A stretch of 64,000 bases of DNA from Cylicocyclus nassatus (lineage: Eukaryota > Nematoda > Chromadorea > Rhabditida > Strongylidae). This document shows, one piece after another, positions 23,343-35,702 of this stretch. A model generated the notes under the pieces. The model worked only from the letters and a program-made list of their open reading frames with translations, had not been told where the DNA came from and searched no databases. Both the position numbers and the translations under genes were made by a program. Location of the stretch: positions 26,914,012-26,978,011 of the forward strand of contig CATQJL010000316.1 of NCBI GenBank assembly GCA_958299035.1, in the 5' to 3' direction. Every line of letters starts with the position of its first letter. The stretch's first letter is position 1.

Positions 23343-23870
23343 CATTAAATATCATATATGGGTTTGCACCAGCGCACAAATAACATAAAAGAGGAAAGCT
23401 ATCTATAGCTGAATTATTAAAGCTGACAAGGGCAAGCTAGTTCCTCATTCTTATCTTTTTTCTCTTTGTCTGCTGCTATGCTGTTTCTGTTGTCTGAGCA
23501 TCATTTTTCTCAATATCATGCTGCTTCAGTCTGAAACTACCATACAAGCATTAAACTGTCATATTAGTCCGTCCCAAAAATTTCTTTTCTTTGGAAAACT
23601 GCAACCTCGAATGGTAATGGTCAAAAAGCATTTAAAAATGTATTCGATGCTACTTTTTCTTCACTTTTGAAGGTGATAGCTTCACCTTCAAAGGTGAAGA
23701 ACAGCAAATCAAATTTACAATTAGAATCCATCGTTAATTTTGATTTGCTGATTTTTTTTATCTTGCGTTCTTAAATGCCGATCATGTTTTTTTGACATTT
23801 CTCATATCGCAGTAATTGTTGTTGTTTTGTTTCAACAATTTACGATAGTCCCAGTAAGTCTATCGAAACC

Positions 23871-23880
23871 AGCTTTTCAG
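23871..23880 (+). promoter_or_regulatory. Acceptor (trans-splice-like) 3 bp before the GPCR start codon
   Basis: AGCTTTTCAG is followed by ATAATG. A strong TTTTCAG three bases before the start codon is the usual arrangement for spliced-leader addition in nematodes. A cis intron from an upstream untranslated exon would look the same. Confidence 0.55.
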
Positions 23881-23883
23881 ATA

Positions 23884-26800
23884 ATGAATTATTCCGAAGA
23901 AAGTCTCGAAAGTCTCGCAGTAGATGACGATTATGACTGGTGGGAAGAAAATTGTGCGATTATTCCACCTGAACAGGAACGGTGAGTTGCAAGCAGTCTT
24001 TATTTTTTATAAAATTACTTTAGAGGTAGTAAAAGGTCATTTTGGTCTGTTGAAATAACCATCTTTTTTTTCATACTCCCTCAGTTTGCAAATAGAACTT
24101 CGTTTTCATGTTTATTGCACTGATGGCGATATGAATAACATACCGTAAATTCAAGAAAAAAATAAGCAATTGGCAAGTCAAATAGGTTCGGCACAGGGCC
24201 CGGCGCAGATCATATGGGCTGTTCGCTTTTCGGGGCGAAGAAGCAAAGGTATCGTTTTTGTGGCCAAAATTGCGACGTTTCGTTTTTAGAGGGTTTTTAA
24301 CGTTCAGGGCTGAGAGTCAAAGGGGATTCGTAAAATTTCGCGAAAATCAAGAGGGACTTCGTTTCCAAGAAGCTTAGAAATGAACTCATGCTGGGCCCTG
24401 GTTCCGAACTTCGGCAGCATCCTTTATTTCAAAGCTTTGATCACTGATTTTCTTTAAACCTGATTATAGAATCTTCCTAAGTTCTATAAATTCTTCGCCA
24501 TTAGATTGGAAGGATGTAGATTTTCGATATATACAAGACACACATAAAGATTATTTTTTGAATTTTTCGAAATCTTCGTGTTCTTTATTTCCAACTTAAT
24601 TACTGAAGAGTTAGTGCTCGAAGTATTTTTGTGACTTGCTCCAGGAAGCCCATAAAAACCTGAAGAAACGAAAAAGAACTCAAGAGAATTTTATACAATG
24701 AAGGTAAAATTATTTGTGACTCATTTCCGCGAGGGCGAGAATGATGCCGGTAGATAAGCTTTATTTCCTTACCCATTACCTTAAATATGGAACTTTGCCA
24801 AATCTTCAAAATCTCAGAAAAAGGCGAGGAATCTGAACATGCACAATACTATTTCAATTCTAAATTTGACAGTGAATTTACTTTTCCATCAGTCACGATG
24901 CTAATACAGCATCCTAGTTCTCCGACTTTCTCACGGCAGATGTCACTCTTTTTACACAAGCATCAATCTTTGATATGAAAGCTTCATACGAAACTGCGCC
25001 TAAATGAATTGTAGGGACAATGGAATTTGCGAGTACTCTGAGATAATCTCACGAAAACGTAGTTACCAAATACAGGGTGTCCGTAAAAAATGTGCCTACT
25101 GTTTGATTGTGAATAACTCTCTTCTAACGAAGTCTTTCGAGAAGCTTTAGGCACCATTTTGTAGATCTGGCTTCAACTTAGATTTACAGTATAGAGCGAA
25201 TCGCCGATCTCTCATTCTTACTGTAGGATTACGGTAGAAACTTTGAACTCATTTTTCAGCCTTTCACAGCCAGAAAACTCTTGCAAAAACCTTTCTAAAT
25301 TCTGAGAAAGTTCAGACTAAGGTTCTTGAGGATGCTGATTCTAATTGCAACATCCCCATTACCGTAATTTGTCGATAAAAATTACGGTATGCGTACTGTG
25401 CATACTGCACCTTCCCTTAACTCAAAAAATACGCGAAAAAAGCTGAAAAATGAGTTCAAAGTTTCTACCGTAATCCTACAGTAAGAATGAGAGATCGGCG
25501 ATTCGCTCTATACTGTAAATCTAAGTTGAAGCCAGCTCTACAAAATGGTGCCTAAAGCTTCTCGAAAGACTTCGTTAGAAGAGAGTTATTCACAATCAAA
25601 CAGTAGGCACATTTTTTACGGACACCCTGTATATTGGTGACTTCGGCAATAATAATGACTGTGGCAATGGAACAAGCAACCTTTTTTCTAGAATTAAGGA
25701 AAAGAGGGGAAATAAAAACTGTACACTAGGACTACATATAGGCACGTGTAGTGCTGCGAATGGTGCATAATGCTGTGACGCACCATGTGTAGCACGGCAT
25801 GATGCACCATGTGCAGCACGCACCCATTCTCGCAAAAATGTCACACCCTACTTCAGATTTTTGAAATTCTTACCTCCATAAGGCCATTGACTATAGTTTA
25901 ATATTTTTCCTGTACAACCTATTCAGAAACACGAAAATTCTCTTTTTTAGATTATTTCTTGTTGGTGTTGCTGGCGCCATAGTCGCGTCGATATCCGTTA
26001 TTTTCAACATGTTTCTTTTCTGCATTCTCGTCCGAAATAAGCGATATCGGTCGTCAAGTTTGATCTACTTAACATTTCTTGCCTTAGCTGATACTTTTCT
26101 ATCAGGTGGGTGAATTTTTTTTCATTCAGTGCTGTTTCATCGTCATCCTTTATTTATTTCTCAAAAAAGTTGTGAAACGGGAAGTTGTGCTTGTGTAGTA
26201 TGTTTACTCTAGTGAGCTTTCGTCCTCATACACCATAATGAATCCTGACATTAGTTTTTCTTAGCTTCGGGCTACGTGGGAGCTCTTATCGAGACGGGAG
26301 TGACGGATTTGTGCTCTAGGCTGGCCAAATCACCCGTAGGTTATAAGAGTATCTGAGTCATGATGAGGGGTATCAATGCCCGAAAAAAAAGAACGCTAGT
26401 AAAAACGCTGATATTATATCTTTATCATTCACTTTTATGCAGAACTCTATGTCTCTGTGCAGAAGGTTTTTATTTTCATTTGCAACAATTGCGAAGACAG
26501 CAATTAGAGACTAAAAGCTTTCTTTTCCATATCGATGATCAGAAAAAGAAGCCGATTATCCAGCATTTGAGGTAGGGATTGTGATGCAGAATTTTCAAAT
26601 TCCTCCCTAGCAGCTACAGAATGAAAACATAAAGTGGGATAATTATACTTGGTCCTTTAAAGAGTGACATGGGCAAAGACCACTGTTTCTAATGTGGGTC
26701 ACTAAGGGGAGGGGGGGGGGGGGGGGGGGGAGGAAGCCACTTTTTGAAAGTTACATGAGTCATAAGAGTGCGCAAGTGACTTGTTCACATTTGTAAATAA

Positions 26801-29800
26801 TTGAAATATTTTTTAAGACTTTAAAAAATTCCTAGCAATGTGGAAATTTTTTTCAGGGAAATTTTTTTTTCATGACTGATACTGCGACCCGCTTTTTCAA
26901 AATCTTGGTGTTTTGGGCCCGCAAAAATTCTGAAGGCGAGAAAAAAATTTCTTAAACTGCGTGGCTAATGCCAGTTTTGGTTAGAAACATTCCCTCCCTC
27001 CCCTCTCCCCCCCCCCCCTATGGACGGAAGCCGCGGGGCCGCCACTGCTAATCACATTGAAGACATTAAAGGCAGTGTCCCGGCAGATTTTGCACCTCCA
27101 CATTTTTGCACGTTTTAGGCCTTTTCGCCTCGTAGAATCCGAACTTGAGCTTTGAACGGGCTGAAAAGGCCGATTTTAGGGCGTTATCCTAATCCCAAAA
27201 AAGCAGCTCGGACGAGATTTTCAATGGAAAGTTGGGAGGTCCTCAGACGAAGACCCTGCTGCCTGTAATTCCTGCTTTGGATAGCATGCATCACCGAGGA
27301 GAGCGCTCGTAGGGTCCCGCGCCGAATGTTCGAGGAGGGCCGTCCAAGCGCGCGCCAGTTGGGGTTGCGCGCGCCCGTTCAAGGGCCATTTTCTCGGCCC
27401 AGGGGGAACATCACCCAGCCGGACTGCAGCTGTAGGTCGGTGGGGTGACTACGAACCCCACCACACGTATATCCCCCAGGACCCGAATCTGCCGGGACAC
27501 TGCATTTAAAGGCAGACGGTAACAGCAATTCATTGTGGATATTGATTAGAAGGTCATCACACCGATATCTGAGATACAGCTCAAACGAATAAAATAATTT
27601 ATTCAGAAAGATAACTCTAAATTCAAACCAGGTCGTATTTACACAACACAACGCTGACGACCATCAAGGAGAGTATGGTAGTGGCCAAAATTTAGAATTG
27701 CTCAATGACTAAGGCACTTAAACTTACTTTGATACTGCTTTATCCCTTAACTGCACAAATTTTGCTCCTTCTCTCATGTGCGCTTGAAGGTTAAAGATTC
27801 AAAATATTCTTCTGCGTAGCTTTCTCCTTCACGTTTTCTGCAAAATTGAGGTTCACAAACTTACCATCCTTACGAGATTCACATGCCCACATTTCTCTAA
27901 TAACCCGACGATATCACATTTTCTTCCTACCGCGATTTACATTTTTTTCAGCTGCCTATATACTGCTCTTCCCTGTGAATATCTACATGGATTACTTTGC
28001 ATCAGATTTTCTAGCCGCTGCATGGTGGTCGTATATGAGACTAATAATCACCATATCACATGTTTTCATCTCGGCTTCAGCTTTTCTTATTGTGGCTGCA
28101 GCGTTCGAAAGGTAAGCGGGAAATCTAAAGTACTAGCATTTCGCTGTTTTAATCATTCAACTGTACTGTCATTCTTAAATAATGTGCAATTATTGATTAA
28201 TTTGCTCAATCAAGCAATTATAATAAACTAGTTGTTCCGATTCATTCATTTTTTGCTCTCTTACACACAACGCACTAAGATCTACATTCATTTTTTTGTA
28301 ATTTACATTTTAGGCACTAAAGTGAATTTTCAAAAACAGCATCACTTTGCGAAAAATTTTAGCTACAGTCTGTGCCTTACCCCCTATCTACGGGATACCC
28401 ACCGTACACATTACATTACGGTATCCCGAACCCGGACCACTCTGGCTGGAGCTTGGCCAAGGTGTCTCCAATCATGTGCCAGAAGCCCGTAGCATTTCAC
28501 CGTTTACTGGCAAAGCTAGAGCTTCAGGAATCTCACGACCCACCGGCGGGTCGTATTGTTCGAAACAGCAGGCACATGTACGATCCACCGGTGGGTCGTA
28601 TTGTCGTGAATGTGTTAAAAAACAGCAGGACAAACACAAATCCATCCACTCTTACAGTATCAACATTCGGGCATATTTTTCTGCAAATTTATCTAGAAAA
28701 ATTGGCAACGTTCAAAATGGGCCGTGCGCATTTTGAAGGGTATTCTCACAATCAAAATTTCTTCGATCATTCCAATTCCTCATCATTTTTTATTTGCATA
28801 TCAACTAACATTCATCTCATATTTCACTTGAGTCATTCGTTCTATATAAATCAGCAATATTGTTTCATTTAAGCAAATTTTTTGTCTTCATTTTAAGGCA
28901 CACACACTCTTGATCCATTTCTATTGATTTCATAGTTATATTATTATTACGTTTTCTACATGTGGAAAGCAGAACATAATCATTTCTCCATCCTTTTGAC
29001 ATTTATATCGTTTTACAACCTTGATCTCAGGTTTTTTTACTTTGTTTAGGTATATAACGATCTCAAAAATACGGAATCAATTTGCTCGGCATCATCGCCT
29101 AGCCATATCGGCCGGAGCACTAGTATTCGCAATGATAGCTAAGCTTCCTATGTACTTTGAAGTTGAGGTAAGCTGCATTTTTTGACTCACCTACATGCTT
29201 AAAACCTTTACCGTCCTTTGCAGGTAGTCCCAAATGGAAACTGTACAGGTATCACTGCTCTTACAGCAACTGTTAGTGAATGGAGCGAAACTGAACCATA
29301 TAAAACTGTTTACAAAGTAAATCACATATTCTTCTTCATTTTCCCACTTTGCTAAAAATTCCCCGTTTCTAGTTCTGGTTTCGCAGTATCATCACCATAG
29401 TGCTTCCGTTCGTGCTTTGCTTCTATCTGAACTTCGGCATCATTCGTCGCCTTCGAATTCAACATCAGGGAGCAAAACTCTTCCGATTTGCTACCTCGGA
29501 ACATCGAGTTAGTCTCTCCAGACTCGTCATTCTTTCCAGCACCCCATGATCGACAACATGAAGTGCTCCAAAATGAATTTCTAGCTTCATTCGATTTCGA
29601 GACACTTTGCCGTCATAGAAGACTATTAGGTCAATTCCTAATCAGAAATTTCATCTGAATTGCACTCGACGGTGAGGGGGCATGCAGGGAGTGGAAAGTA
29701 TCGACGTTAAGAATTCTTGGGGAAAGGCGGGCGGGGGGAGGGGTATAGCAGGAAAAGAAAAGCTTGGGCTAAAGAATGGAAAACGTCATTTTGGTCTGGA

Positions 29801-32800
29801 AGAAAGAGACCTGGAATAGATTGTAACTTCAATATCTCAATCATATTTCCATTTATGAGTTAGTTAGAAAATATTTAGTTGGAAAATGTGATTGTAAATA
29901 CATGAGCCATCATTTGAATGCTCCTACTTCAATTTAATCCCCTTTTCATGATACTCAGTCTCTTTTACACATACATATGTAGCTGGCTGTTCAAGAAATT
30001 ATCTTCGGGTGCGGGAGTGGGGGAGGGGGGGGGGGGCGAGAGGATACAAAAAATCTTTTTGATCAGCAGGCCACAGGTCGTTAGCCACTTCCTTCGAAAA
30101 AATTTTTGGGGCTTTCCAGAATTACCGCAGGTTTATGGCCTCCACTCCGAAAACATTAGCTTCAAAAGTTATCTTGATTGTTTAGACATAAAGAAAAGTC
30201 CCTCGCACAGTTTTATAACTCATGTACGCGTTTCTCGTTTTGTAGGAATGTATCTTATTCTAACAGAAAACGGAGAGAAAATGAAGATCTTATCTACTTT
30301 TTAGGGTTTGAGAAAAACGAGTTTTCCAAAGTAGATTTCGTATAAAAATTGGTATGATAATTCTTACGACAGGATCTTTATACCAACTCCCTGACGTAAT
30401 TTGAATGATTTATCTTATTTTTATCTATATAAAGTTCAGAGGACTTGTCAACAATTAGCTTCCAGTTTTCGGGAATTTTTTTATCATTCGATCTCCACAG
30501 CGTATTTGTTTTGCGCAGCAGTAAGGGGATATCTGCTACAGACAATCTGGAAAGTACAAAATCTGGGAAATACGCGCAAATCGCGCATAATCAGGAAAGA
30601 AATTTTGAAAGCTAACGAATAACGAAACCAGCAGATTAATGGGCGATAAGTGGTAGTTACCCTCGATATCGAAAGTCATCTGATGTTCATGAGATTCCTT
30701 AAGAAGTTGCTCTCCTTTATGTATCTTTCTGCAAACCACTGACTAACGTTCTGCCTTTTTTCAGAAGAACATCCGCTCAGCAACTCTAATGCTCGTTTGT
30801 GTCACATGTACATATCTTGGCTCAAATCTGTTGAATGTCATCGTCTACAGTTGGGAGCTCATCGACAAGGTAAGCTGTGCCAAAACGATTTTCTCCGGAA
30901 GGACGAGAATCGCTGTTTGCCAATGCTAATCTTCTCCCAGGGGGAGAGTTTGATATGCTCCATTGGAGGTGCTAATTATCACCACTTCCTGTTTTTTTCC
31001 TGAGCGATGGTCGGATAAACAATATAAAAAGTTATTTTTTGGGCCTTCGTGCTGGGAAAGTACAGAATGATCTACGATCTAGACGGAAAGGATATTATTT
31101 TGATCAAAAGCAAATCTAAACACATCACTTTGAGCCACAATTACGCGTTTAGTCGAAATGCTGCTGTCTCAGAGGGTGAAAAAAATTATCATGACAGTAA
31201 GTATAGGGCAGTGGCGCATCGAGCCCCCCCCCCCCTCCCCGAAAATGGGTCGCGAAATTTTTGTTACTTAAGGGCCGGGCATACTTCACGCGATTTCAGT
31301 CGCGACGCGATTTGGCAATTCGCCAGAAGTCTTCGGATCCAACATTAGCAAACTGCACATGCATAGTGTGTATAACTTACGTAAACTGATGATAAACGCC
31401 CTATCCTCTATACATTTGAATGTGCTTATAATGAGTTATGGACACCTGGAATATTGCCAAATCGCGTCGCGATTGAAAACGCTTGAAGTATGCCCGGCCC
31501 TTTACGTGACCTATTATACAAAAATGTGCAAGCGACTTGTTTTATACTTGTAAGTAATTAATATTTTTGAAAATATCTAAGAACTCAATTTAGCTCCATA
31601 AAAAAATTTTCGGGGGGAGGGGGGTGGCGGCAGCCGCGCTTTATTTATCTAAAATTTCGGGGATACGGAAATTTTAGATAAATAATTTTTAGGAAATTTT
31701 TTTTAATTTAGGAAAAATTAAATTTTAAGTTTAAAATTAAATTTTTCGCAAAAATTTTAGGAAGTATAAAAAATCCTTCTTATTATTAGGTTGGAAACTA
31801 AGTTTTGCAACTGGTCTCATAAATTCCCTCTCAGTCCACATGGCGCACTCAAATTTTGCCACTGCATTGGTCATTACGTAAGCTACAAGAGCAGCTGCTG
31901 TCCTACCAAATTCTGACGTCGCAGTGTGGGCTACGGTAGGTGCATGGTATGAAGGGGAAAAATTCAAAGTTTGACGGATTTGGCTGAAACTTGGCGTAGG
32001 GGTGTTATCCGACATGCTGATCACGAAAACGATAGTGAAATTGCGTGATAAGGGCTTTTTTGTAGGATTACTGTAGGTGTACGATATGGGGTCTCACCCT
32101 AAACGAGGAAAAAGACGTTGATTCAACAAATAAAGGTGATATTCGCGTTTGCCAGGTCAAATAACCTTACTATGTAAAGTCTCGGCGGAATTTGAGCTTC
32201 GGACTCTTTGGTTTGACGGTCTTCCCCAGCAGCTCTTGCGTACATCGACTCGTTCGACTTTATGAGGACGCCAAATCTCGACATGCCCATAAATTTTGTT
32301 TCTTTCTTGCTAGGCCAAAGGAGTCAACCTCTTGCAATAATTTGTAGACGAATTCGGATTACTGCGCATGCTCTAGGCTGCCAAAGGCTTCATTTTAGCT
32401 TGAAACCCCAAAAATTCTCAAATTCCACTAGTTTTCGAAAAACGCCTGAAACTTTTCTACTTCGTGTTCAAAATTTAGACAATTTGTGCTCACTTGTAGC
32501 TCACATTGCATTCTACATGATGCCAAAGTTTGAGTGCGCCATGTTGAATGAGAGTGAAGTTATGAAACAAGTTGCAAAACTTAGTTTCCAGCCTAATATT
32601 TCTATTACTTTTTTAAAAGTTTACATCGAGCATTCGCACGTATCGGTAAAACCTTGTTTTCATGGTTTTTTTCTTCACGACTTTTCTACCCTTGGTAGGG
32701 CTCATAATATCAATCCACTTGTACACTTGTTAATTCTCGCTAAAATTTAGAGAGTTTTTTTTTACAAAATCCTGTAATTTTATCATTTCAGCCTTCACTA

Positions 32801-35702
32801 TTGTCAGAAGAGCTAAGGCCGTTTTATACGCTATCATCCGACTTAGTTTCACTTCTTACTGTGCTAGCAAGGTAAATTTGTATAGTAATTTACCAGTCCA
32901 TGCTCAAGTACCCTAATATAATTTAGCGCTTGTCGTCTTCCTATTTATATTGCCTGTAATGCAAAGATTCGATGCGAAGTGTTAGATGCGCTTGGCAATT
33001 GTGTACTGTTCAGGACTGAAAGAGACTTGAAGGTGAGAGGGCTGTTAAGAAGAAAGGGAACTAAGAAGTAAAAAAATTACTTGGAAACTCTTCAAAGTAA
33101 ACAATTTTTCAGCTGACTCTCTATTCTAAATCACCATTTCATTTGCTTCAAAATTAATTTTTTGTACGTGTACACATATTATATTTCTAATCTCTCTAAT
33201 TTGTACTAAATCTTACAGCTCCCATCGCCAAAGAACAATAGAGCTCGAACGACAACGGTACGATACTTCGATACTGGTTGCGGTTTCATGGTGGTGGAGG
33301 TAAGCCTTATCCAACTTTTATTATAAGTACACCGAGATATTGAGTAAATTTTATTTTGCCGCAAAATCAATATATTTCCGTGAAAACCAACACATATACT
33401 ATTTCAGGATTTAAATGACAATGTCGAATTTGGACCGGTACTATTTTCGTTGTTGCATTTTTATCCTCACCATTACAACTTCCTTTCCCTTTCCCTTTCC
33501 CTTCAATCCTAACTATTAGATTGTCCTAAGTCTTTTCCTTTTTGAGATTTGCTGTGTTAGTTTATACAAATCTTATTCTATAAATAGACACCAGGATACC
33601 ATTCGATAGAGCAAAGCAAGCTCTAAGAGATGGCGTTCACGCTTTTGTACCAGCTTTGATCTACCCCAAGTTCAGAACCAAAGCCTAAAATTTATTGAAA
33701 TGTTGAAGGATTTATACACTTCACATCGGACACTCATAATGTCGTTGCTGCATTCTTTTATTAGCCAAAAATCAAGAAAACAAAATTTTCCATTTTTAGC
33801 CAGAGTGATTCTGTGCTTTTCTTGCACTTACAGTTATATACTACAAGCCTTTAGAAGTACAATCGTAAATTCTTAGCTCTCTATGAGCCCTAGTTCTTGA
33901 GAAATATCAAAATTAGCTTTCCTCACTTGGCTTCTTTACGCTTAATTCAACATTTCTGGAGAAACAAAGCTTGTAGAAAACTAAAAATCTACGGTTGTAC
34001 TTCTGGGGCTTGTACTAGTATACTCCACTTTGGTAAAAACATGGAAATTTTTATTCTTGTTTTCTAGCCATCTAATATATAAAGAAACGTAAGCGCAATT
34101 TAAAAATGTGCAAATAGCGGGAAACCGTGTGGTGGTCCCAGCGCGAATGCAATCTAGCACCTTTAATTACTGGTCCACTAGTTAAAAAAATACAGCAACG
34201 GCATATATGAGTGTCTGATGTGGAATGAATAAGCGCAAACGAGTGAGAGATCTGTAGGACTTTTTTGAACGAAAATTCAAAAAATTTCAATCTTCTGGGC
34301 ATTCGAAACCTTTTAAATTTTGGAATGCAAGCTGAGGTGGGTCAAAGCTGGTGCAAAAGCATGAACGTTATCGTACAGAGCTTGCTTTGCTCTATCGAAT
34401 AATTTCCTGATGTTCAATTAGAATAAGAATTGTATGACTCAACACAGCAAAAACTCAAAAATGAAAGGACTTATGACTTATGAGACAAGCTAACAGTTCT
34501 GTTAATGACGTTTTGCCTCATGTGTGAGCTTAAAGTGTTTATAACAAATCTTTGTCTTTCAATCCAGGTCAGAATTAAAGCAATGAAATTGTGCACCTTT
34601 ACATAGCACAACCAATCGCGTCCTCATCTTTCTTCTGTCCTTTATTCTGACATAAAAGTGGCCTAACGTTTTTCTATAAAATGGCTGAGATGGCTGAAAA
34701 GAGCATTTTCTGCAATACATGCACTGAAAAAATTGCGCTTGCACTTCCAGACACAATACTTTTCTTCTACTGACCATTTCCTTATACTATTCTACTAAGA
34801 CTGCTCATGTGAAAATATGTTTTATTTGATCGCGATTTTGATGATTTCCATATTTCAGCCGGTCAGTAGACATGGAAGCGGTGAAACCAGGATGCGAAGT
34901 ATCGGTACTGGTCTCGATCGAATAGTTCTATCTGTGGCTATGGGTAGCATGGGTGCTGCCGAGAGGAGGTGAAAAGCTCTACAGTTCAAAATTAATAATT
35001 CTAAACAACGCTAGCTTTGATTTATCTGAGTCTGGAGTGCAAAAGGTACAAATCAAGAACTCAGCCAATTACACTGCAGCTTTGCTCGCTAAACTTGCTG
35101 TAATTTGATTTTAGAATATGTGTAGAACATCTCATTTTGCACCATGACAAGAGAATAAGGGCGCAAATTGATAATGTTTTTTTTTGGTGAGAAAATCAGT
35201 TCGGTCTAAGAGTCCAGGTTATGATCAGATTGGGGTCAATCAAAGTAATTTGCACTTATGCACTCGATCGATATGTGCCATACGTCGAATCGGTTATACT
35301 TCGTTCCCTCGACTTGATAGACTCTAGTTTACCTAAGTTATTTTTTGGCAGAAAGCAAAGTAAAATTAATTCTCTAGTAATTACCTGAAATTGAAAACAT
35401 GGTCCTGAGTGGATTCTGTTTACACTCACTCAAGGGTGATGATCTTGACCTTCTATACACCCATTTAAATAAAAAGAAGACTTTTGTAGCGGTCAAGCCA
35501 ATCAGCTGCTAAAATATCCATAAATTGGGCTTTGTCAGACATGCACGTAACTTACATGGGTATTGACAGTGAATATCCAGTCATTGTTTAAAACACATTC
35601 AAAAATTTTTTTAGGAGCCTGAAAGTTCCCAAAGTCGAAATCGAAAAGCACTCAAATGGTGACAGTCAACGTTCGAAACATCATTGGAGTAGTATTTGCT
35701 AG
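23884..35702 (+). CDS. Neuropeptide GPCR, FMRFamide-receptor-like (rhodopsin family), complete, 13 exons
   Basis: Predicted seven-helix receptor for an RFamide-type peptide; the ligand is inferred only. Exons: 23884-23981, 25951-26105, 27952-28111, 29050-29167, 29224-29316, 29373-29507, 30765-30869, 32792-32871, 32927-33032, 33219-33299, 33408-33437, 34859-34968, 35615-35702; all phases close, giving 452 residues. Seen: acidic N-terminus with an NYS sequon; N52 in helix 1; LALAD (D80) in helix 2; ERY (137-139) ending helix 3; NCT sequon (N183) in loop 2; P220 in helix 5; helix 7 with ACRLPIYIACN (316-326) in place of NPxxY; Ser/Arg-rich tail. M113 stands at the usual position of the helix 3 Cys. 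Cysteines at 24 (N-terminus) and 184 (loop 2) remain. The ATG follows a TTTTCAG acceptor; no signal peptide. Introns contain several MITEs. Class is secure; subfamily is not. Confidence 0.85.
24194..24400. mobile_element. hAT-like MITE in intron 1 of the GPCR gene
   Basis: Ends CAGGGCCCGGCGCAGATCAT and CAGGGCCCAGCATGAGTTCA (right end reverse-complemented). Flanks GTTCGGCA and GTTCCGAA match at 6 of 8 positions, an aged 8-bp duplication. The interior keeps AGGGGATTCGTAAAATTT, as in the 13358 copy. Confidence 0.7.
25073..25629. mobile_element. Near-perfect foldback element, TA target duplication
   Basis: Ends CAGGGTGTCCGTAAAAAATG are inverted and identical, flanked by TA (25071-25072, 25630-25631). 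Arms of about 190 bp are almost perfectly complementary, with a loop of about 180 bp. CAGGGTGTCC-type ends with TA duplication suggest a Tc1/mariner-related MITE. It lies in GPCR intron 1, 320 bp before exon 2. Confidence 0.85.
26697..27047. mobile_element. hAT-like remnant with poly-G and poly-C tracts
   Basis: The right end, reverse-complemented, is CAGTGGCGGCCCCGCGGCTT, the same type as the 60305 element, and the interior shares an AGTGACTTGTTCACATTTGT-like segment with 31209 and 60305. A G20 run is at 26711-26730. The left terminus is damaged. It lies in GPCR intron 2. Confidence 0.5.
27070..27505. mobile_element. TTAA-flanked MITE in GPCR intron 2
   Basis: Ends AGGCAGTGTCCCGGCAGATT and ATGCAGTGTCCCGGCAGATT are inverted; TTAA at 27066-27069 and 27506-27509. 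The interior resembles 3080-3525 in opposite orientation. Another AGGCAG follows the right TTAA at once, possibly the start of an abutting, incomplete copy. Confidence 0.75.
28536..28605. repeat. Paired near-palindromes in GPCR intron 3
   Basis: CGACCCACCGGCGGGTCG and CGATCCACCGGTGGGTCG, 45 bp apart, each nearly self-complementary and followed by TATTGT. They make open frames of 129 and 166 codons across the intron look longer than chance, but those frames have no recognisable protein. Confidence 0.5.
31209..31640. mobile_element. hAT-like remnant (CAGTGGCG end) with nested MITE
   Basis: Starts CAGTGGCGCATCGAGCCCC with a poly-C tract, and contains ATGTGCAAGCGACTTGTTTT as in related copies. 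The right end is eroded to a G-rich GGGGTGGCGGCAGCCGCG. The 31271-31501 MITE is inserted in it. GPCR intron 7. Confidence 0.45.
31271..31501. mobile_element. 231-bp MITE, TTA target duplication
   Basis: Ends AGGGCCGGGCATACTTCACG and AGGGCCGGGCATACTTCAAG (right end reverse-complemented); TTA on both sides (31268-31270, 31502-31504). Close relative of 16131-16360, read in the opposite orientation. Confidence 0.8.
31786..32596. mobile_element. Mariner-type MITE in GPCR intron 7
   Basis: Ends TTAGGTTGGAAACTAAGTTT and TTAGGCTGGAAACTAAGTTT (right end reverse-complemented), then TTGCAACTKGT, flanked by TA. TTAGGTTGG...AAGT ends are typical of mellifera-type mariner elements. The inverted ends extend about 80 bp, sharing GCGCACTCAAATTTTG. 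No D,D-type transposase seen in its 811 bp. Confidence 0.8.
33516..34493. mobile_element. Foldback mariner-like element in GPCR intron 11
   Basis: Ends TTAGATTGTCCTAAGTC and TTAGCTTGTCTCATAAGTC (right end reverse-complemented) with arms of about 170 bp that share TTCGATAGAGCAAAGCAAGC. Left flank TA, right flank CA. The interior at 34112-34180 resembles 8155-8220 (both start TAGCGGGAAACCG). Confidence 0.65.

Larger units (their letters stand above)
5855..23883. other. Intergenic region without recognisable genes
   Basis: No exon series, domain or conserved protein was recognised on either strand. Open frames are short and mostly fall in repeats. The region holds the repeats listed separately (6203, 6690, 7323, 8384, 9982, 12364, 13229, 14226, 14455, 16131, 16378, 17047, 18667, 22916). 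I see nothing definite in 8500-9980, 10150-12050, 15320-16100, 17230-18660 and 18900-22900, which are plain AT-rich DNA. Confidence 0.6.

Noticed and set aside
28372..28872. 166-codon open frame on the + strand
   Set aside because: Lies wholly inside GPCR intron 3, overlaps another open frame of 129 codons in a different phase, has no recognisable domain, and its length is helped by a GC-rich repeated near-palindrome.
32262..32750. 162-codon open frame
   Set aside because: Starts within the mariner-type MITE at 31786-32596 and runs into intron DNA just before a GPCR exon; no transposase motif.
33470..33510. CCTTTC-rich tract considered as telomere-like
   Set aside because: The nematode telomere unit is TTAGGC; this is a short pyrimidine-rich microsatellite.
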